Counted from the first letter of the stretch, positions 26,352 through 34,597 are shown. The stretch: 37,943 nt of DNA from Clostridiales bacterium (GCA_030156665.1 JASGMB010000011.1:1-37943), one strand, 5' to 3'. Made by a program: numbers and translations. The notes: a model not told the origin generated them from the sequence alone.

Positions 26352-26361
26352 GGTGTAATGA

Positions 26362-26889
26362 ATGGCAATGAACAACCCTTATGCTGCTTACCAAAAGTTT
26401 GCTAAAAATTCACAGATCCAAAAGGAAATAAAGGGAAATGACAAGAGTGAAAATCAGGTTGCGCCTATCATAAATACTGTATTGCCAAATGGTGTACAAA
26501 GCAGGCCATCCAGCACGAATGTTGTCAAGCCTAACCAATATCTCGAGTCTGCCGTGATGACAGCAACTCCTGAGGAACTTACATTAATGCTTTATGATGG
26601 TGCTATTAAATTTATGAATCAGGCAATTATTTTTATACAAATGAAACAGGTTGAAAAAGCTCATAATGCTGTTGTAAGAGCACAAGACATTTTTACTGAG
26701 CTAATGAGCACGTTGAATATGGAGTACCCTATAGCCCAAAATTTATACAGTATCTATGATTTTATATTTAATTCCTTATTGCAGGCAAATACTAAGAAAG
26801 ATCCCAATATTATAAGGGAAATGATCTCATTGGCCCGTGAACTTCGTAACACATGGGCACAAGCAATGAAATCAGCCAAAAAAGGTTAA
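26362..26889 (+). CDS. fliS: Flagellin export chaperone FliS with internal extension
   Basis: A 175-residue FliS; usual length is about 125. The start AMNNPYAAYQK is the normal FliS tail, and VMTATPEELTLMLYDGAIKF (from residue 65) is the normal core. Between them lies an extra polar stretch of about 45 residues (roughly 16-60). Residues 1-12 and 65-175 align with the family by eye, so the extra part is an insertion and not a wrong start. FliS binds the flagellin C-terminus in the cytoplasm and delivers it to the export gate. GAGGTG precedes ATG 26362 by six bases. Confidence 0.92.
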   Translation: MAMNNPYAAYQKFAKNSQIQKEIKGNDKSENQVAPIINTVLPNGVQSRPSSTNVVKPNQYLESAVMTATPEELTLMLYDGAIKFMNQAIIFIQMKQVEKAHNAVVRAQDIFTELMSTLNMEYPIAQNLYSIYDFIFNSLLQANTKKDPNIIREMISLARELRNTWAQAMKSAKKG

Positions 26890-26899
26890 AAGATAGGCT

Positions 26900-27364
26900 A
26901 TGGATATTCAATCCCTTTCACATCAACTATTAGATATTATAAAAGAAAAGCATGTGGCTTTACAGAAGATATATCAATTGACCTACCAACAGTCAGAGGC
27001 TATCGCTAAAAAACAGCTGAATGATTTTTTATCCTTAAGCCAGGATAAACAGGTACTTATTGAAAAAACCAACCAACTGGATGAATTGTTTAATAGGCAT
27101 TACGAGTTAGCTAAAAAGTCTCCTATAGGGAGCAGTTTTCCACAAATTCTTTCTAAACATATGGATTTAAAGATAATGCAGGAAACAATAAAAGCGATAC
27201 AGGAAATAACAGAAAAAATAAAGCTTATGGAACTGCAAAATAAAGATGCATATAAAAAGATGCTCCTTGACATGATGGTTTCATTAAACCAGTCTATGGC
27301 TAGCAAGCAGGACCAAATTACCCGGTACAAGAGAATGAATGATTATAAAAAGAACAAACTCTGA
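26900..27364 (+). CDS. FlgN-like helical protein
   Basis: A 154-residue, nearly all-helical protein with strong heptad character (IKEKHVALQKIYQLTYQQSE, later TEKIKLMELQNKDAYKKM), as in FlgN-type chaperones for hook-associated proteins. It begins 11 bases after fliS and ends at a terminator, closing the flagellar operon. Similar size and fold to the protein at 25908, but they are not close paralogues. The family is inferred from position and composition. Confidence 0.6.
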   Translation: MDIQSLSHQLLDIIKEKHVALQKIYQLTYQQSEAIAKKQLNDFLSLSQDKQVLIEKTNQLDELFNRHYELAKKSPIGSSFPQILSKHMDLKIMQETIKAIQEITEKIKLMELQNKDAYKKMLLDMMVSLNQSMASKQDQITRYKRMNDYKKNKL

Positions 27365-27389
27365 GATGTTATTTACATCGGGGTTTTTT
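27356..27389 (+). terminator. Intrinsic terminator of the flagellar operon
   Basis: AAACTCTGA pairs with TCGGGGTTT, with inner TGT/ACA pairing, followed by T6 at 27384-27389. It overlaps the stop codon of the last flagellar gene. Confidence 0.6.
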
Positions 27390-27550
27390 ACTTGTTGCCT
27401 TTAGTTAAATAAATATTCTCGCCTTATTACGGATATAATAATCAAACTTTATAGTTTTATTTCTCTTTACCAAATGCTATACTAATAAATATATATGTTG
27501 CAAAAAAGATTTTACAGAATCCTGTTAAATCGGACTTTTTCAGTGGTTTC

Positions 27551-27600
27551 GGACGGTTCTCATGTCACATTAAAAAGCAAATGTGCGTGATACCCGTCCC
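27551..27600. repeat. Degenerate REP-like palindrome
   Basis: GGACGGTTCTCATGTCACATT and a degraded reverse partner ending CCCGTCC surround AAAAAGC. This GGACGGTTCTC...GTCAC type is a dispersed palindrome in many Firmicutes. The 362-base gap 27365-27726 holds the flagellar terminator, this palindrome, the repeat at 27617-27690, and no gene. Confidence 0.45.
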
Positions 27601-27616
27601 CAAGTCACATTCTATA

Positions 27617-27690
27617 ATTCACAGTTAACAGTTCTCAGTTCACAGTAGTAAACGATTTAATAGCTTTTACTGTGGACCGTGAACTTATTG
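27617..27690. repeat. TTCACAGTT-type imperfect repeat
   Basis: Stuttering TTCACAGTTAACAGTTCTCAG units, then GTTCACAGTAGTAAA facing TTTACTGTGGACCGTGAAC as an imperfect hairpin. Related fragments occur at 21572-21600 and 31435-31455, always between genes. It looks like degraded non-coding repeat sequence. Confidence 0.4.
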
Positions 27691-27726
27691 ACTAATTATT
27701 AATTGATCTAAACTGGAGGTTTTGCT

Positions 27727-28689
27727 GTGTCACAATTCCGACGAGATGTAGTGACCGGGGAATGGATGATTATTGCACAGGAGAGGGTCGGACGGCCTTA
27801 TCAATTTGGTGAACAGGATGATAAGAGCCTTTGTCCCTTTTGTCCCGGAAATGAACATATGACGCCCAATGAAATCATGAGGATAGAAAATGACGGTGAA
27901 TGGGAATTGCGGGTGGTTCCCAACAAATATCCTGCGGTATGTGCGCAGGATGGTTTAATGTATGAGAATACATTATTTTATTCGACATGCGAAGCGACGG
28001 GTATACACGAGGTTGTGATAGAAACACGTTTCCACAGCGAAGCACTACATCATCTAAATACCGACAAAATATTTGATGTACTGTCTGTATACAAAAAAAG
28101 GTTTATTGAACTTTCGCAGCTAAATGACATAAAGTATGTCCAGATTTTTAAAAATCATGGCAAAAACGGCGGCGCTTCCCTCCGGCATTCTCACTCCCAG
28201 ATTGTAGCACTTCCCTTTGTACCTCAAAGGATAGAGCAGGAAATGGAGGGAGCTCTAAAATATTATCAAAATGAAGGCAGGTGCATATTTTGCGATATTA
28301 TAAAAAAAGAATTGGACTGCCGGGAAAGAATGATTTGTAGAAATGATCATTTTGTTGCCGTAGCTTCTTTTGCACCCCGGTTTTCTTATGAAATGTGGAT
28401 GATCCCTTTAGAGCACCAGGAAATGTTTTGTTTTGCAAGTGATCAAATATTAATGTCGCTCGCGGATATTTTTAAAAATACAATGCAAATGATGATAAAG
28501 ACATTGGGAGAATTTCCCTATAACCTTGTTCTACATACTGCCCCATACAAATTTACAGGTAACTATTACCACTGGCATATAGAATTGGTTCCTCGAGTGT
28601 CTCACCATGCAGGATTTGAGATAGCTACCGGAACCTGCATCACTACTATTTCGCCGGAAGAAGTCACTCAATTGTTGACAAAAAAATAG
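27727..28689 (+). CDS. galT: Galactose-1-phosphate uridylyltransferase
   Basis: A 320-residue GalT of the histidine-triad superfamily. RRDVVTGEWMIIAQER opens the protein; C36/C39 (CPFC) is the zinc site, with a second pair C186/C189. The catalytic loop RHSHSQIVALPF holds H156, which carries the uridylyl group, and YHWHIELVPR closes the active site. It exchanges UMP between UDP-glucose and galactose-1-phosphate in the Leloir pathway. GTG 27727 follows TGGAGG. No galK or galE is adjacent, so it is probably a single-gene unit and may supply UDP-sugars. Confidence 0.9.
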   Translation: MSQFRRDVVTGEWMIIAQERVGRPYQFGEQDDKSLCPFCPGNEHMTPNEIMRIENDGEWELRVVPNKYPAVCAQDGLMYENTLFYSTCEATGIHEVVIETRFHSEALHHLNTDKIFDVLSVYKKRFIELSQLNDIKYVQIFKNHGKNGGASLRHSHSQIVALPFVPQRIEQEMEGALKYYQNEGRCIFCDIIKKELDCRERMICRNDHFVAVASFAPRFSYEMWMIPLEHQEMFCFASDQILMSLADIFKNTMQMMIKTLGEFPYNLVLHTAPYKFTGNYYHWHIELVPRVSHHAGFEIATGTCITTISPEEVTQLLTKK

Positions 28690-28848
28690 GCAGAAAAACG
28701 TAATGTGTGAATTTCCCGGGAAATACGGCAGTATTTACTATGTAAAAAAGTCCAAAATTCGCAAATACTATAATCGCAACGATAAAGAAATAACATTAGA
28801 AAAATGAATTTTAATTAGTGAAAAGATATACAATTGAGGTGATAAATG

Positions 28849-29133
28849 ATGGCTGGTGGATCTAGAAAATCAAGACTCTTAATTCCAGAAAGTTATGATG
28901 CTATGACGAGATTCAAGATGGAAGTTGCTGAAGAGATAGGGCATTTACAATGGGTAAAAGAAAATAATGACCATTATAAAGGGAATGTTCCAGCGAAAAT
29001 TAACGGAAATAGTGATAGAATAATAAAAATCGGCTCGCGAGCCGATTTTTATTATTCTATCACTACATTAGCATTTACATTAAACAAATCAATAGTAGAG
29101 TTTAACAAACTTGATAGAGTACAAGTCACATAA
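28849..29133 (+). CDS. Alpha/beta-type SASP-like protein with abnormal C-terminus
   Basis: The first ~55 residues resemble alpha/beta-type small acid-soluble spore proteins, which coat spore DNA. RLLIPESYDAMTRFKMEVAEEIG matches the family's VPEA..AL..FKYEIASELG, including the GPR protease site, and YKGNVPAKINGN matches YKGDLTSRxxGS. After residue 53 the frame runs into a 56-bp palindrome and the sequence is no longer SASP-like. The family's GG-x-MVKRM tail is missing. The frame ends 44 bases inside the opposing gerQ-like gene. The 3' end may be altered or the gene decayed. ATG 28849 (GAGGTGAT upstream) is preferred over 28846. Confidence 0.65.
   Translation: MAGGSRKSRLLIPESYDAMTRFKMEVAEEIGHLQWVKENNDHYKGNVPAKINGNSDRIIKIGSRADFYYSITTLAFTLNKSIVEFNKLDRVQVT
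29010..29065. repeat. Perfect 56-bp palindrome / bidirectional terminator
   Basis: Positions 29010-29037 are the exact reverse complement of 29038-29065, centred on CTCGCGAG. The core is a CGGCTC/GAGCCG stem with A5 on one side and T5 on the other, so it would terminate transcription from either strand. It sits where the convergent SASP-like and gerQ-like genes meet, but within the open frame of the former. Confidence 0.9.
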
Positions 29134-29586
29134 TAAAAGATCATCCGTTTCTGCTTCACGAATAATGACATAGTTAATACCAACATCCACTAATGTTCCT
29201 TCTTTATCAACAAGCATATTTGTACCAATTAAAAATTCAATTTTTACCCTTCTACCTATTTGCGTTTTCAAATAAGCTGGCGTATAACGTATATCTGTGG
29301 TAGTAGGTGGTCCCTCTTCGAAACCCACATCCGGTGGAATAATAGGGGGCTGCTCTATTGGACGACCATACGGAGGTTGATATCCAGGAGAGGGTGGATA
29401 AGTTGGATACGTTGGATAGGTCGGATACATTGGATAAGTGGGCTGCATGCCGGTAGGCGGCATTTCGCTAGGTGGATATCCCGGTACTAATGGTCTATAA
29501 GCCTCCGGATATTCGGGATATTCCATTCTCTGCCTTTCAGGCATTTGATAAAATGGACCTAGCTGTTGTTGTGTGTAATTAAACAT
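29089..29586 (-). CDS. GerQ-like proline/tyrosine-rich spore coat protein
   Basis: A 165-residue protein. The first 95 residues are rich in proline, tyrosine and methionine, with YPT repeats (MYPTYPTYPTYPP). The last 65 form a compact domain (LKTQIGRRVKIEFLIGTNML, then GTLVDVGINYVIIREAETDDLLLCDLYSIKFV) resembling the GerQ C-terminal domain. GerQ is a coat protein needed to hold CwlJ in the spore, and a CwlJ-like gene lies immediately upstream on the same strand. AGGAGGAG lies six bases before ATG 29586. The coat role is inferred from composition and neighbour. Confidence 0.68.
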   Translation of the reverse strand: MFNYTQQQLGPFYQMPERQRMEYPEYPEAYRPLVPGYPPSEMPPTGMQPTYPMYPTYPTYPTYPPSPGYQPPYGRPIEQPPIIPPDVGFEEGPPTTTDIRYTPAYLKTQIGRRVKIEFLIGTNMLVDKEGTLVDVGINYVIIREAETDDLLLCDLYSIKFVKLYY

Positions 29587-29707
29587 TATATCTCCTCCTA
29601 AATTTTATTATTTTGATACTATACCGATAATAAGAAAATGTAATTAGGGTATTTCAGTGTTTGCGAGTGAAGCTTAAACATTTCTGATCTCAACCTTAAT
29701 CTTAAAA

Positions 29708-30151
29708 TTACGTTTCTGCATAAAGCCGTGTGGGCTTATAGAAACAGTGGTCATGGATTCTATGATGCCAGTATCCCGTTCTATTGTAAGGGAAAAATCT
29801 TGGGCACCGTGGACTATACGGGTTCATATACCACAGGCACTCTCCTACCACGGGAACTTTATTTCCTGCCAATGCCCAGTCAGCAATCTCATAGTGAATT
29901 TCTTCTGGGGGCAGAGACCATACATTTTGTGGATTGGATTGTCCACCAATAACGGTTTTGTGGCACGAAAACTGACACATTTGTTCAAGGACTTTTCTTA
30001 AGTCACCTTGATTTACTCTTTGATATTCGCCGTAAGCGATGTGTACCCTGTTCATACATACGGTAGCAACGGCTTTCATGCCTTCAATACTTTCACCTTC
30101 AGCTTCACATCGAATCATTCTTGCAAAAAGTTCTCTTGTGGACATAGGCAT
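29708..30151 (-). CDS. Spore cortex-lytic hydrolase, SleB/CwlJ family
   Basis: A 147-residue Hydrolase_2 domain protein. MIRCEAEGESIEGMKAVATVCMNRV carries the conserved catalytic glutamate (E16 or E20), followed by NPQNVWSLPP and PVVGECLWYMNP typical of the CwlJ/SleB domain. There is no signal peptide or peptidoglycan-binding domain, which matches CwlJ and not SleB. The start is ATG 30151, eight bases after GAGGTGA; the upstream ATG at 30172 would place that site inside the gene. CwlJ opens the cortex during germination and depends on GerQ, so the pair is consistent. Confidence 0.85.
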   Translation of the reverse strand: MPMSTRELFARMIRCEAEGESIEGMKAVATVCMNRVHIAYGEYQRVNQGDLRKVLEQMCQFSCHKTVIGGQSNPQNVWSLPPEEIHYEIADWALAGNKVPVVGECLWYMNPYSPRCPRFFPYNRTGYWHHRIHDHCFYKPTRLYAET

Positions 30152-30304
30152 ACATATATTCACCTCACACATTTTAGTAGAACGCTATGTTCCGGTATAA
30201 TCTTATGTTCTTTTCACTAATAATATATTCTTATGGTAACAGGATTGACACTATATATCTAACATTTATGTCAAATAATTTCACTTTACATTTGCTAAGG
30301 ATAA

Positions 30305-30334
30305 GATTAAGATTTAGATTAAGATTAAGATTAA
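30305..30334. repeat. GATTAA hexamer tandem repeat
   Basis: Five 6-base units, GATTAA with one GATTTA variant, in the leader just ahead of mutY. Such a short repeat could change length by slippage, though nothing shows that it does. Confidence 0.7.
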
Positions 30335-30363
30335 AATCTAGCGTTAGGGAGAAGATATTAGTG

Positions 30364-31428
30364 ATGGAAGAAAAAGATGTGAATATAAAACAAAAGATTC
30401 AACAAAATTTATTAGAGTGGTTTGCAAAGAACAAGCGAGACCTTCCCTGGCGAAAGACAAAAGATGGGTATAAAATATGGGTTTCGGAAATTATGCTTCA
30501 ACAAACGCGTGTAGATACAGTCATAGAATATTATAACCGTTTTATTGACCGGTTTCCTACTGTAAAAGAGTTGGCACAGGCAGAAGAACAGGAGGTATTA
30601 AAATATTGGCAGGGTCTAGGATACTATTCTCGGGCTCGCAATCTGTATAAAGGGGCTAAAATGGTATGGGAAAAGTATGGCGGTATTTTGCCAGATAACA
30701 TGGAACAAATAAAAAAAATTCCGGGAATTGGCCCCTACACGGCAGGAGCAATCTTGAGTATTGCTTATAACCTTCCATATCCTGCAGTGGACGGTAATGT
30801 GTTACGCGTGTTTTCTCGTATTTTAGATATAAAGGAAGATATTGCCCAGCCGGGAACGGTGCGGTATATACAAGATAAGGTGAAGGAGTATATTCCAAGC
30901 GGATATGCATCTGAATTTACAGAAAGCTTGATGGAATTGGGGGCTTTAATCTGTACACCTATATCACCGCTGTGTCTGGTTTGTCCACTATATCATCAAT
31001 GTGCAGCACGGCAAAAAGGAATTCAGGAAAAACTGCCGATAAAATCCAAAAAAGTTAAGCCCAAACGAATGCATATGGTGTTTTGTGTCATACGCAGTGA
31101 AGAAAAAATTTTACTTATAAAAAATGCCTCCAACGGTTTGGTAGGGGGAATGTGGGGATTTATGGGAAAAGAAGGGCACCCATCCCAGGATGACCAAACA
31201 TTAAAATTAATGTTAGACGATTTGAATATACCGGTACAACATGTTCAAAAGTTAGGAACCGTACGGCATATTTTTACGCATATGGATTGGGATATGCACC
31301 TCTACATGTGTGAAGCACTTTATCAAGGACACATTGGACAGGAGCATGAGTGGGTCGGTAAAGAAGAGATTGAAAACTATCCACTTCCTAAAGTTTATCA
31401 AAAGATTTGGGAAAAGATAGAATGGTAA
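30364..31428 (+). CDS. mutY: A/G-specific adenine glycosylase
   Basis: A 354-residue MutY. E42 in SEIMLQQTRV and the helix-hairpin-helix with catalytic D143 (IPGIGPYTAGA...PAVDGNVLRV) define the glycosylase. Four cysteines (C197-x6-C204-x2-C207-x5-C213) hold the iron-sulphur cluster, and a NUDIX-like domain (from about 230) recognises 8-oxo-G. It removes adenine mispaired with 8-oxoguanine. GGGAGAAG precedes GTG 30361/ATG 30364; the two starts differ by one codon. Upstream in-frame starts would read through the hexamer repeat and are rejected. Confidence 0.92.
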   Translation: MEEKDVNIKQKIQQNLLEWFAKNKRDLPWRKTKDGYKIWVSEIMLQQTRVDTVIEYYNRFIDRFPTVKELAQAEEQEVLKYWQGLGYYSRARNLYKGAKMVWEKYGGILPDNMEQIKKIPGIGPYTAGAILSIAYNLPYPAVDGNVLRVFSRILDIKEDIAQPGTVRYIQDKVKEYIPSGYASEFTESLMELGALICTPISPLCLVCPLYHQCAARQKGIQEKLPIKSKKVKPKRMHMVFCVIRSEEKILLIKNASNGLVGGMWGFMGKEGHPSQDDQTLKLMLDDLNIPVQHVQKLGTVRHIFTHMDWDMHLYMCEALYQGHIGQEHEWVGKEEIENYPLPKVYQKIWEKIEW

Positions 31429-31470
31429 GTGAGTACAGTTCACAGTTCATAGTATAAATGCCGCAGTTGC

Positions 31471-31569
31471 TATAATTAACCAACTTTAAAACTAAATATT
31501 ATGATTTAAAGTTGGTTAATTTCATCGATAACTACATTCATTTATTTTAAATTTAGATATTGGTTATCG
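31471..31569 (+). repeat. 100-bp two-hairpin repeat, copy 1
   Basis: Contains AACCAACTTTAAA facing TTTAAAGTTGGTT, then TCGATAAC facing GTTATCG. It covers the last few codons of the MATE gene. It agrees with copies 2 and 3 nearly throughout. I see no gene in it. It may also serve as the mutY terminator. Confidence 0.88.
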
Positions 31570-32830
31570 TCCATATACTTTTTACACCAAGATTTAGATA
31601 GACAATGAAAATATATGACAGAGGTACGAACATCAGCCAGAGGCGGAGAGAGTTATAAACCATTACGGTTTTGGTATCTCCTGCTCCTCTTAATGCCCCG
31701 GAAATAATCACCATAAAGGCTAGAAAAGGCTGGTCAATGCCGGCAATGATCATGGCAGCAATGGATTCTTTTATAATATCTATATCCGATGTAAATATTC
31801 TTATGATAAATGCTGGAAAGACTACAAAAATAGCGCCGATACAAATTCCCCACAAAATGCCAAGTCCACAGGCAATATATCCGGTATGCAGCGCTTTATC
31901 TTGATTTTGTTCTCCTAAGGCTTTTCCTACTAATGATGCTGCAGCAATTGAAAAGCCTAATGCCGGCATAAATGACAGGGATTCAATATTTAGCAGAATT
32001 CTAAAAGCTGCTTCTGCCGTTGTATCCAAATAGGAGACAAAAATACTTATTACTACAAAAGATATTTGAAGCAAAAATTGTTCTATAGCAGCAGTATAAC
32101 TTAAACGCCAAAGGGGTTTTATAATTTCCAATGACATTTTTAAGTTAGTAAAAAACAATTGAAGATGATGGCTGCCTTTTAAGAGAACAATGATATATAA
32201 TACAGTGCCTATCCCTCTGGAAACGGTAGTAGAAAGGGCAGCGCCGTCTATTCCCATTTCAGGGAAAATCCAAAAACCTGTCATCAAAACGTAATTACCT
32301 GCAATATTTAAAAGATTGGTAATGCCCGTTACCAGCATTGGTGTCGTGGTATCGCTTACTCCTCTTAAACTGGCGCCTGCCGCAAAGGATATAAACATAA
32401 AAACAAGGCTGTAAGAAACGATATAGAAATATGAAACACTCATCTCCAATACCGTATGAGATGTCTCAAAAATAGTCATCATTCTATGCCCAAGACTCAA
32501 TGAAAAAATAGTCATGGCAATACCTATGATGATATTTAATGATAGATTTTGACCAAGTACCTGATTGAGCCTGAGGTAATTTTTCTCCCCGTAACTTCTG
32601 GAAATCATAGCAGTAGCGCCAATGTTAAAAGATGAAAAGACCAAAATGATTGTAAATATGATCTGATTTGCATATCCGGCAGCCGCAAGACCCTCTTTGC
32701 CAATGATGTAACTGATCATAAGTGTGTCTGCAATACCTACCAGTGTATTTAAACTCATTTCGGTAATTGCAGGTATAGAAACGGATAAAACCGATAATAT
32801 CAATGCTTTGTTTTTTTTAACAAGTTGCAT
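31553..32830 (-). CDS. MATE-family efflux transporter, C-terminus probably lost
   Basis: A 425-residue polytopic protein of the multidrug and toxin extrusion family, with SIPAITEMSLNTLVGIADTLMI at the start, GASLRGVSDTTTPML in the first half and SGALRGAGDTKTVM in the second, the two pseudo-symmetric signatures. Ion-driven export of cationic compounds is usual. ATG 32830 follows GAGGTGAAAAC. Homologues continue about 20-25 residues beyond the GVKSIW where this frame meets repeat copy 1 and stops, so the last membrane helix is probably incomplete. It may be a pseudogene or retain partial function. Confidence 0.8.
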   Translation of the reverse strand: MQLVKKNKALILSVLSVSIPAITEMSLNTLVGIADTLMISYIIGKEGLAAAGYANQIIFTIILVFSSFNIGATAMISRSYGEKNYLRLNQVLGQNLSLNIIIGIAMTIFSLSLGHRMMTIFETSHTVLEMSVSYFYIVSYSLVFMFISFAAGASLRGVSDTTTPMLVTGITNLLNIAGNYVLMTGFWIFPEMGIDGAALSTTVSRGIGTVLYIIVLLKGSHHLQLFFTNLKMSLEIIKPLWRLSYTAAIEQFLLQISFVVISIFVSYLDTTAEAAFRILLNIESLSFMPALGFSIAAASLVGKALGEQNQDKALHTGYIACGLGILWGICIGAIFVVFPAFIIRIFTSDIDIIKESIAAMIIAGIDQPFLAFMVIISGALRGAGDTKTVMVYNSLRLWLMFVPLSYIFIVYLNLGVKSIWTITNI

Positions 32831-32883
32831 AGTTTTCACCTCGTATTTTTGCTGTTTATAGTATTTTATTTGCGTAACATTTT

Positions 32884-32983
32884 TATAATGAACCAACTTT
32901 AAAACTAAATATTATGATTTAAAGTTGGTTCATTTCATCGATAACAACATTTATTTATTTTAATTTCGATATTGGTTATCGAT
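32884..32983 (+). repeat. 100-bp two-hairpin repeat, copy 2
   Basis: Same two-hairpin layout as copy 1 with a few substitutions (ACAACATTT for ACTACATTC; TTCGATATTGG). It lies just upstream of the MATE gene and would separate it from any promoter further right. Confidence 0.88.
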
Positions 32984-33064
32984 ATTTTTATCCTTGATTA
33001 AGCCCGTAGAGTATTCTTTGTGCGTATATATTGTGACACAAAATTAATTTTTTGCCAATAGTAT

Positions 33065-33094
33065 TTGACAACTTTACAGCGTGTTCTTTATACT
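33065..33094 (+). promoter_or_regulatory. Sigma-A promoter for trpB
   Basis: TTGACA (33065-33070), an 18-base spacer and TATACT (33089-33094). The next + strand gene is trpB at 33353, so the leader would include repeat copy 3. A TACTATA-AAAG-TATAGTA hairpin (33091-33108) overlaps the -10 and start and could be an operator. The 522-base gap 32831-33352 holds repeat copies 2 and 3, this promoter and no gene. Confidence 0.6.
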
Positions 33095-33118
33095 ATAAAA
33101 GTATAGTAATTTCCTATT

Positions 33119-33219
33119 TATAATGAACCAACTTTAAAACTAAATATTATGATTTAAAGTTGATTAATTTCATCGATAACTACATTCATTTATTTTAAAT
33201 TTAGATATTGGTTATCGAT
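33119..33219 (+). repeat. 100-bp two-hairpin repeat, copy 3
   Basis: Identical to copy 1 over long stretches, with one base changed in the first stem (GTTGATT for GTTGGTT). It lies in the trpB leader, between its probable promoter and its ribosome site. All three copies have the same orientation. Confidence 0.88.
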
Positions 33220-33352
33220 ATAAAAACACTACGAAAAGTTTTGTTTAAGAAGTTTTCAATACAATATTTCCAGTAAAAAGTGTAGGAAAACGGGTAGGAA
33301 TATGAATATTAAAAATCATAGGCGAGACAAGTTGAGAGGAGAGAGTTAAGCA

Positions 33353-34546
33353 ATGTATAAACTGCCAGATGAAAATGGATATTTTGGAGAGTTTGGAGGT
33401 CGCTTTGTACCGAAAAATTTGGAAACTGTTTTAGATGAGGTAAAGGCAGCTTTTGAAAAGTATAAGGATGACCCGGATTTTATCAGGGAACTGGAGTATT
33501 ATAATAAATACTATGTTGGTAGACCGAGTCCTTTATATTTTGCAGAAAAGTTAACTCAAAAAATGGGCGGAGCGAAAATTTATCTCAAACGAGAAGATTT
33601 AAATCATACCGGTTCTCATAAAATCAATAACACCATTGGGCAGGTATTATTGGCCAAAAGATTAGGTAAAAAGAGAATCATAGCAGAAACTGGGGCAGGA
33701 CAGCATGGAGTTGCTACTGCTACAGCATGTGCATTATTTGACATGGAATGTATTATTTATATGGGGGAAGAAGATACCCGAAGACAGGCATTAAATGTTT
33801 TTAGAATGGAACTTTTAGGTGCAAAGGTAATTCCTGTTACTTCAGGAACTAGAACCTTAAAAGATGCAGTGGATGTGGCATTACAAGATTTGATTGAAAA
33901 TTATGAAACTACTTATTATATGCTGGGTTCAGCCGTTGGACCGGATCCTTATCCTGCAATGGTGAAGAAATTCCAGTCTATTATTGGATTTGAGACCAAA
34001 CAGCAGGTTTTAGAATTAGAAGATAGGCTACCCGATTACATTGTGGCATGCGTAGGTGGCGGAAGTAATGCAATTGGTCTATTTGCACCTTTCTATGATG
34101 ACAAAGATGTTAATATTATAGGAGTAGAACCGGCCGGTAAAGGTTTGGAGACAGGTATGCATGCTGCTACTTTAAGTCTTGGTAAACCAGGAGTATTGCA
34201 TGGATTTAGATCCTATGTGTTAATGGATGAGCAGGAAGAACCTATGCCAGTGTATTCCATTTCTGCCGGATTGGATTATCCGGGCGTCGGACCGGAACAC
34301 AGCTTCTATAAAGAAAGCGGTAGAGCAGAGTATGTTTCGGTGACTGACCGGGAAGCATTAGATGCATTTTCCGAGTTATCGCGAACAGAAGGGATTATTC
34401 CTGCATTGGAAAGTGCCCATGCAGTAGCATATGCCATGAAGCTGGCTAAAGAGCTCTCCAGTGAGCAAGTGATTATCGTAAATCTATCTGGAAGAGGAGA
34501 TAAAGACGTTAGTCAAGTTGCGGAGATTTTAAATAAAAATAAATAA
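33353..34546 (+). CDS. trpB: Tryptophan synthase beta chain
   Basis: A 397-residue PLP enzyme. [12 protein letters not shown] opens the protein, K90 in HTGSHKINN binds [16 protein letters not shown] is the catalytic loop region and [12 protein letters not shown] binds the cofactor phosphate. It is the TrpB1 type that condenses indole with serine, normally with TrpA. No trpA or other trp gene is adjacent, so it stands alone, possibly with the alpha chain elsewhere. GGAGAGAG precedes ATG 33353. It ends at the bidirectional terminator at 34550. Confidence 0.95.
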   Translation: MYKLPDENGYFGEFGGRFVPKNLETVLDEVKAAFEKYKDDPDFIRELEYYNKYYVGRPSPLYFAEKLTQKMGGAKIYLKREDLNHTGSHKINNTIGQVLLAKRLGKKRIIAETGAGQHGVATATACALFDMECIIYMGEEDTRRQALNVFRMELLGAKVIPVTSGTRTLKDAVDVALQDLIENYETTYYMLGSAVGPDPYPAMVKKFQSIIGFETKQQVLELEDRLPDYIVACVGGGSNAIGLFAPFYDDKDVNIIGVEPAGKGLETGMHAATLSLGKPGVLHGFRSYVLMDEQEEPMPVYSISAGLDYPGVGPEHSFYKESGRAEYVSVTDREALDAFSELSRTEGIIPALESAHAVAYAMKLAKELSSEQVIIVNLSGRGDKDVSQVAEILNKNK

Positions 34547-34549
34547 AAA

Positions 34550-34597
34550 AACAAGAGTGAGATGATGATATCCATTTCATTATCTCACTCTTGTTTT
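34550..34597. terminator. Bidirectional intrinsic terminator between trpB and sspH-like
   Basis: AACAAGAGTGAGATGATGA pairs with TCATTATCTCACTCTTGTT over 19 bp (one G-T), flanked by A7 and T4. It ends transcripts from both convergent genes. Confidence 0.8.

Noticed and set aside
28690-28848. Sigma-G promoter before the SASP-like gene
   Set aside because: Only partial matches to the sigma-G boxes were found and their spacing is poor, so no site is called.
29599-29630. CCGATAA near 29624 as a second SigD promoter
   Set aside because: The TAAA is 21 bases away instead of about 15, and the orientation points away from the adjacent genes.
21572-31455. TTCACAGTT-type stutters at 21572, 27617 and 31435 as a CRISPR array or regulatory motif
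   Set aside because: The units are short, irregular, unequally spaced and degenerate, with no conserved spacer length; they look like decayed intergenic repeats.
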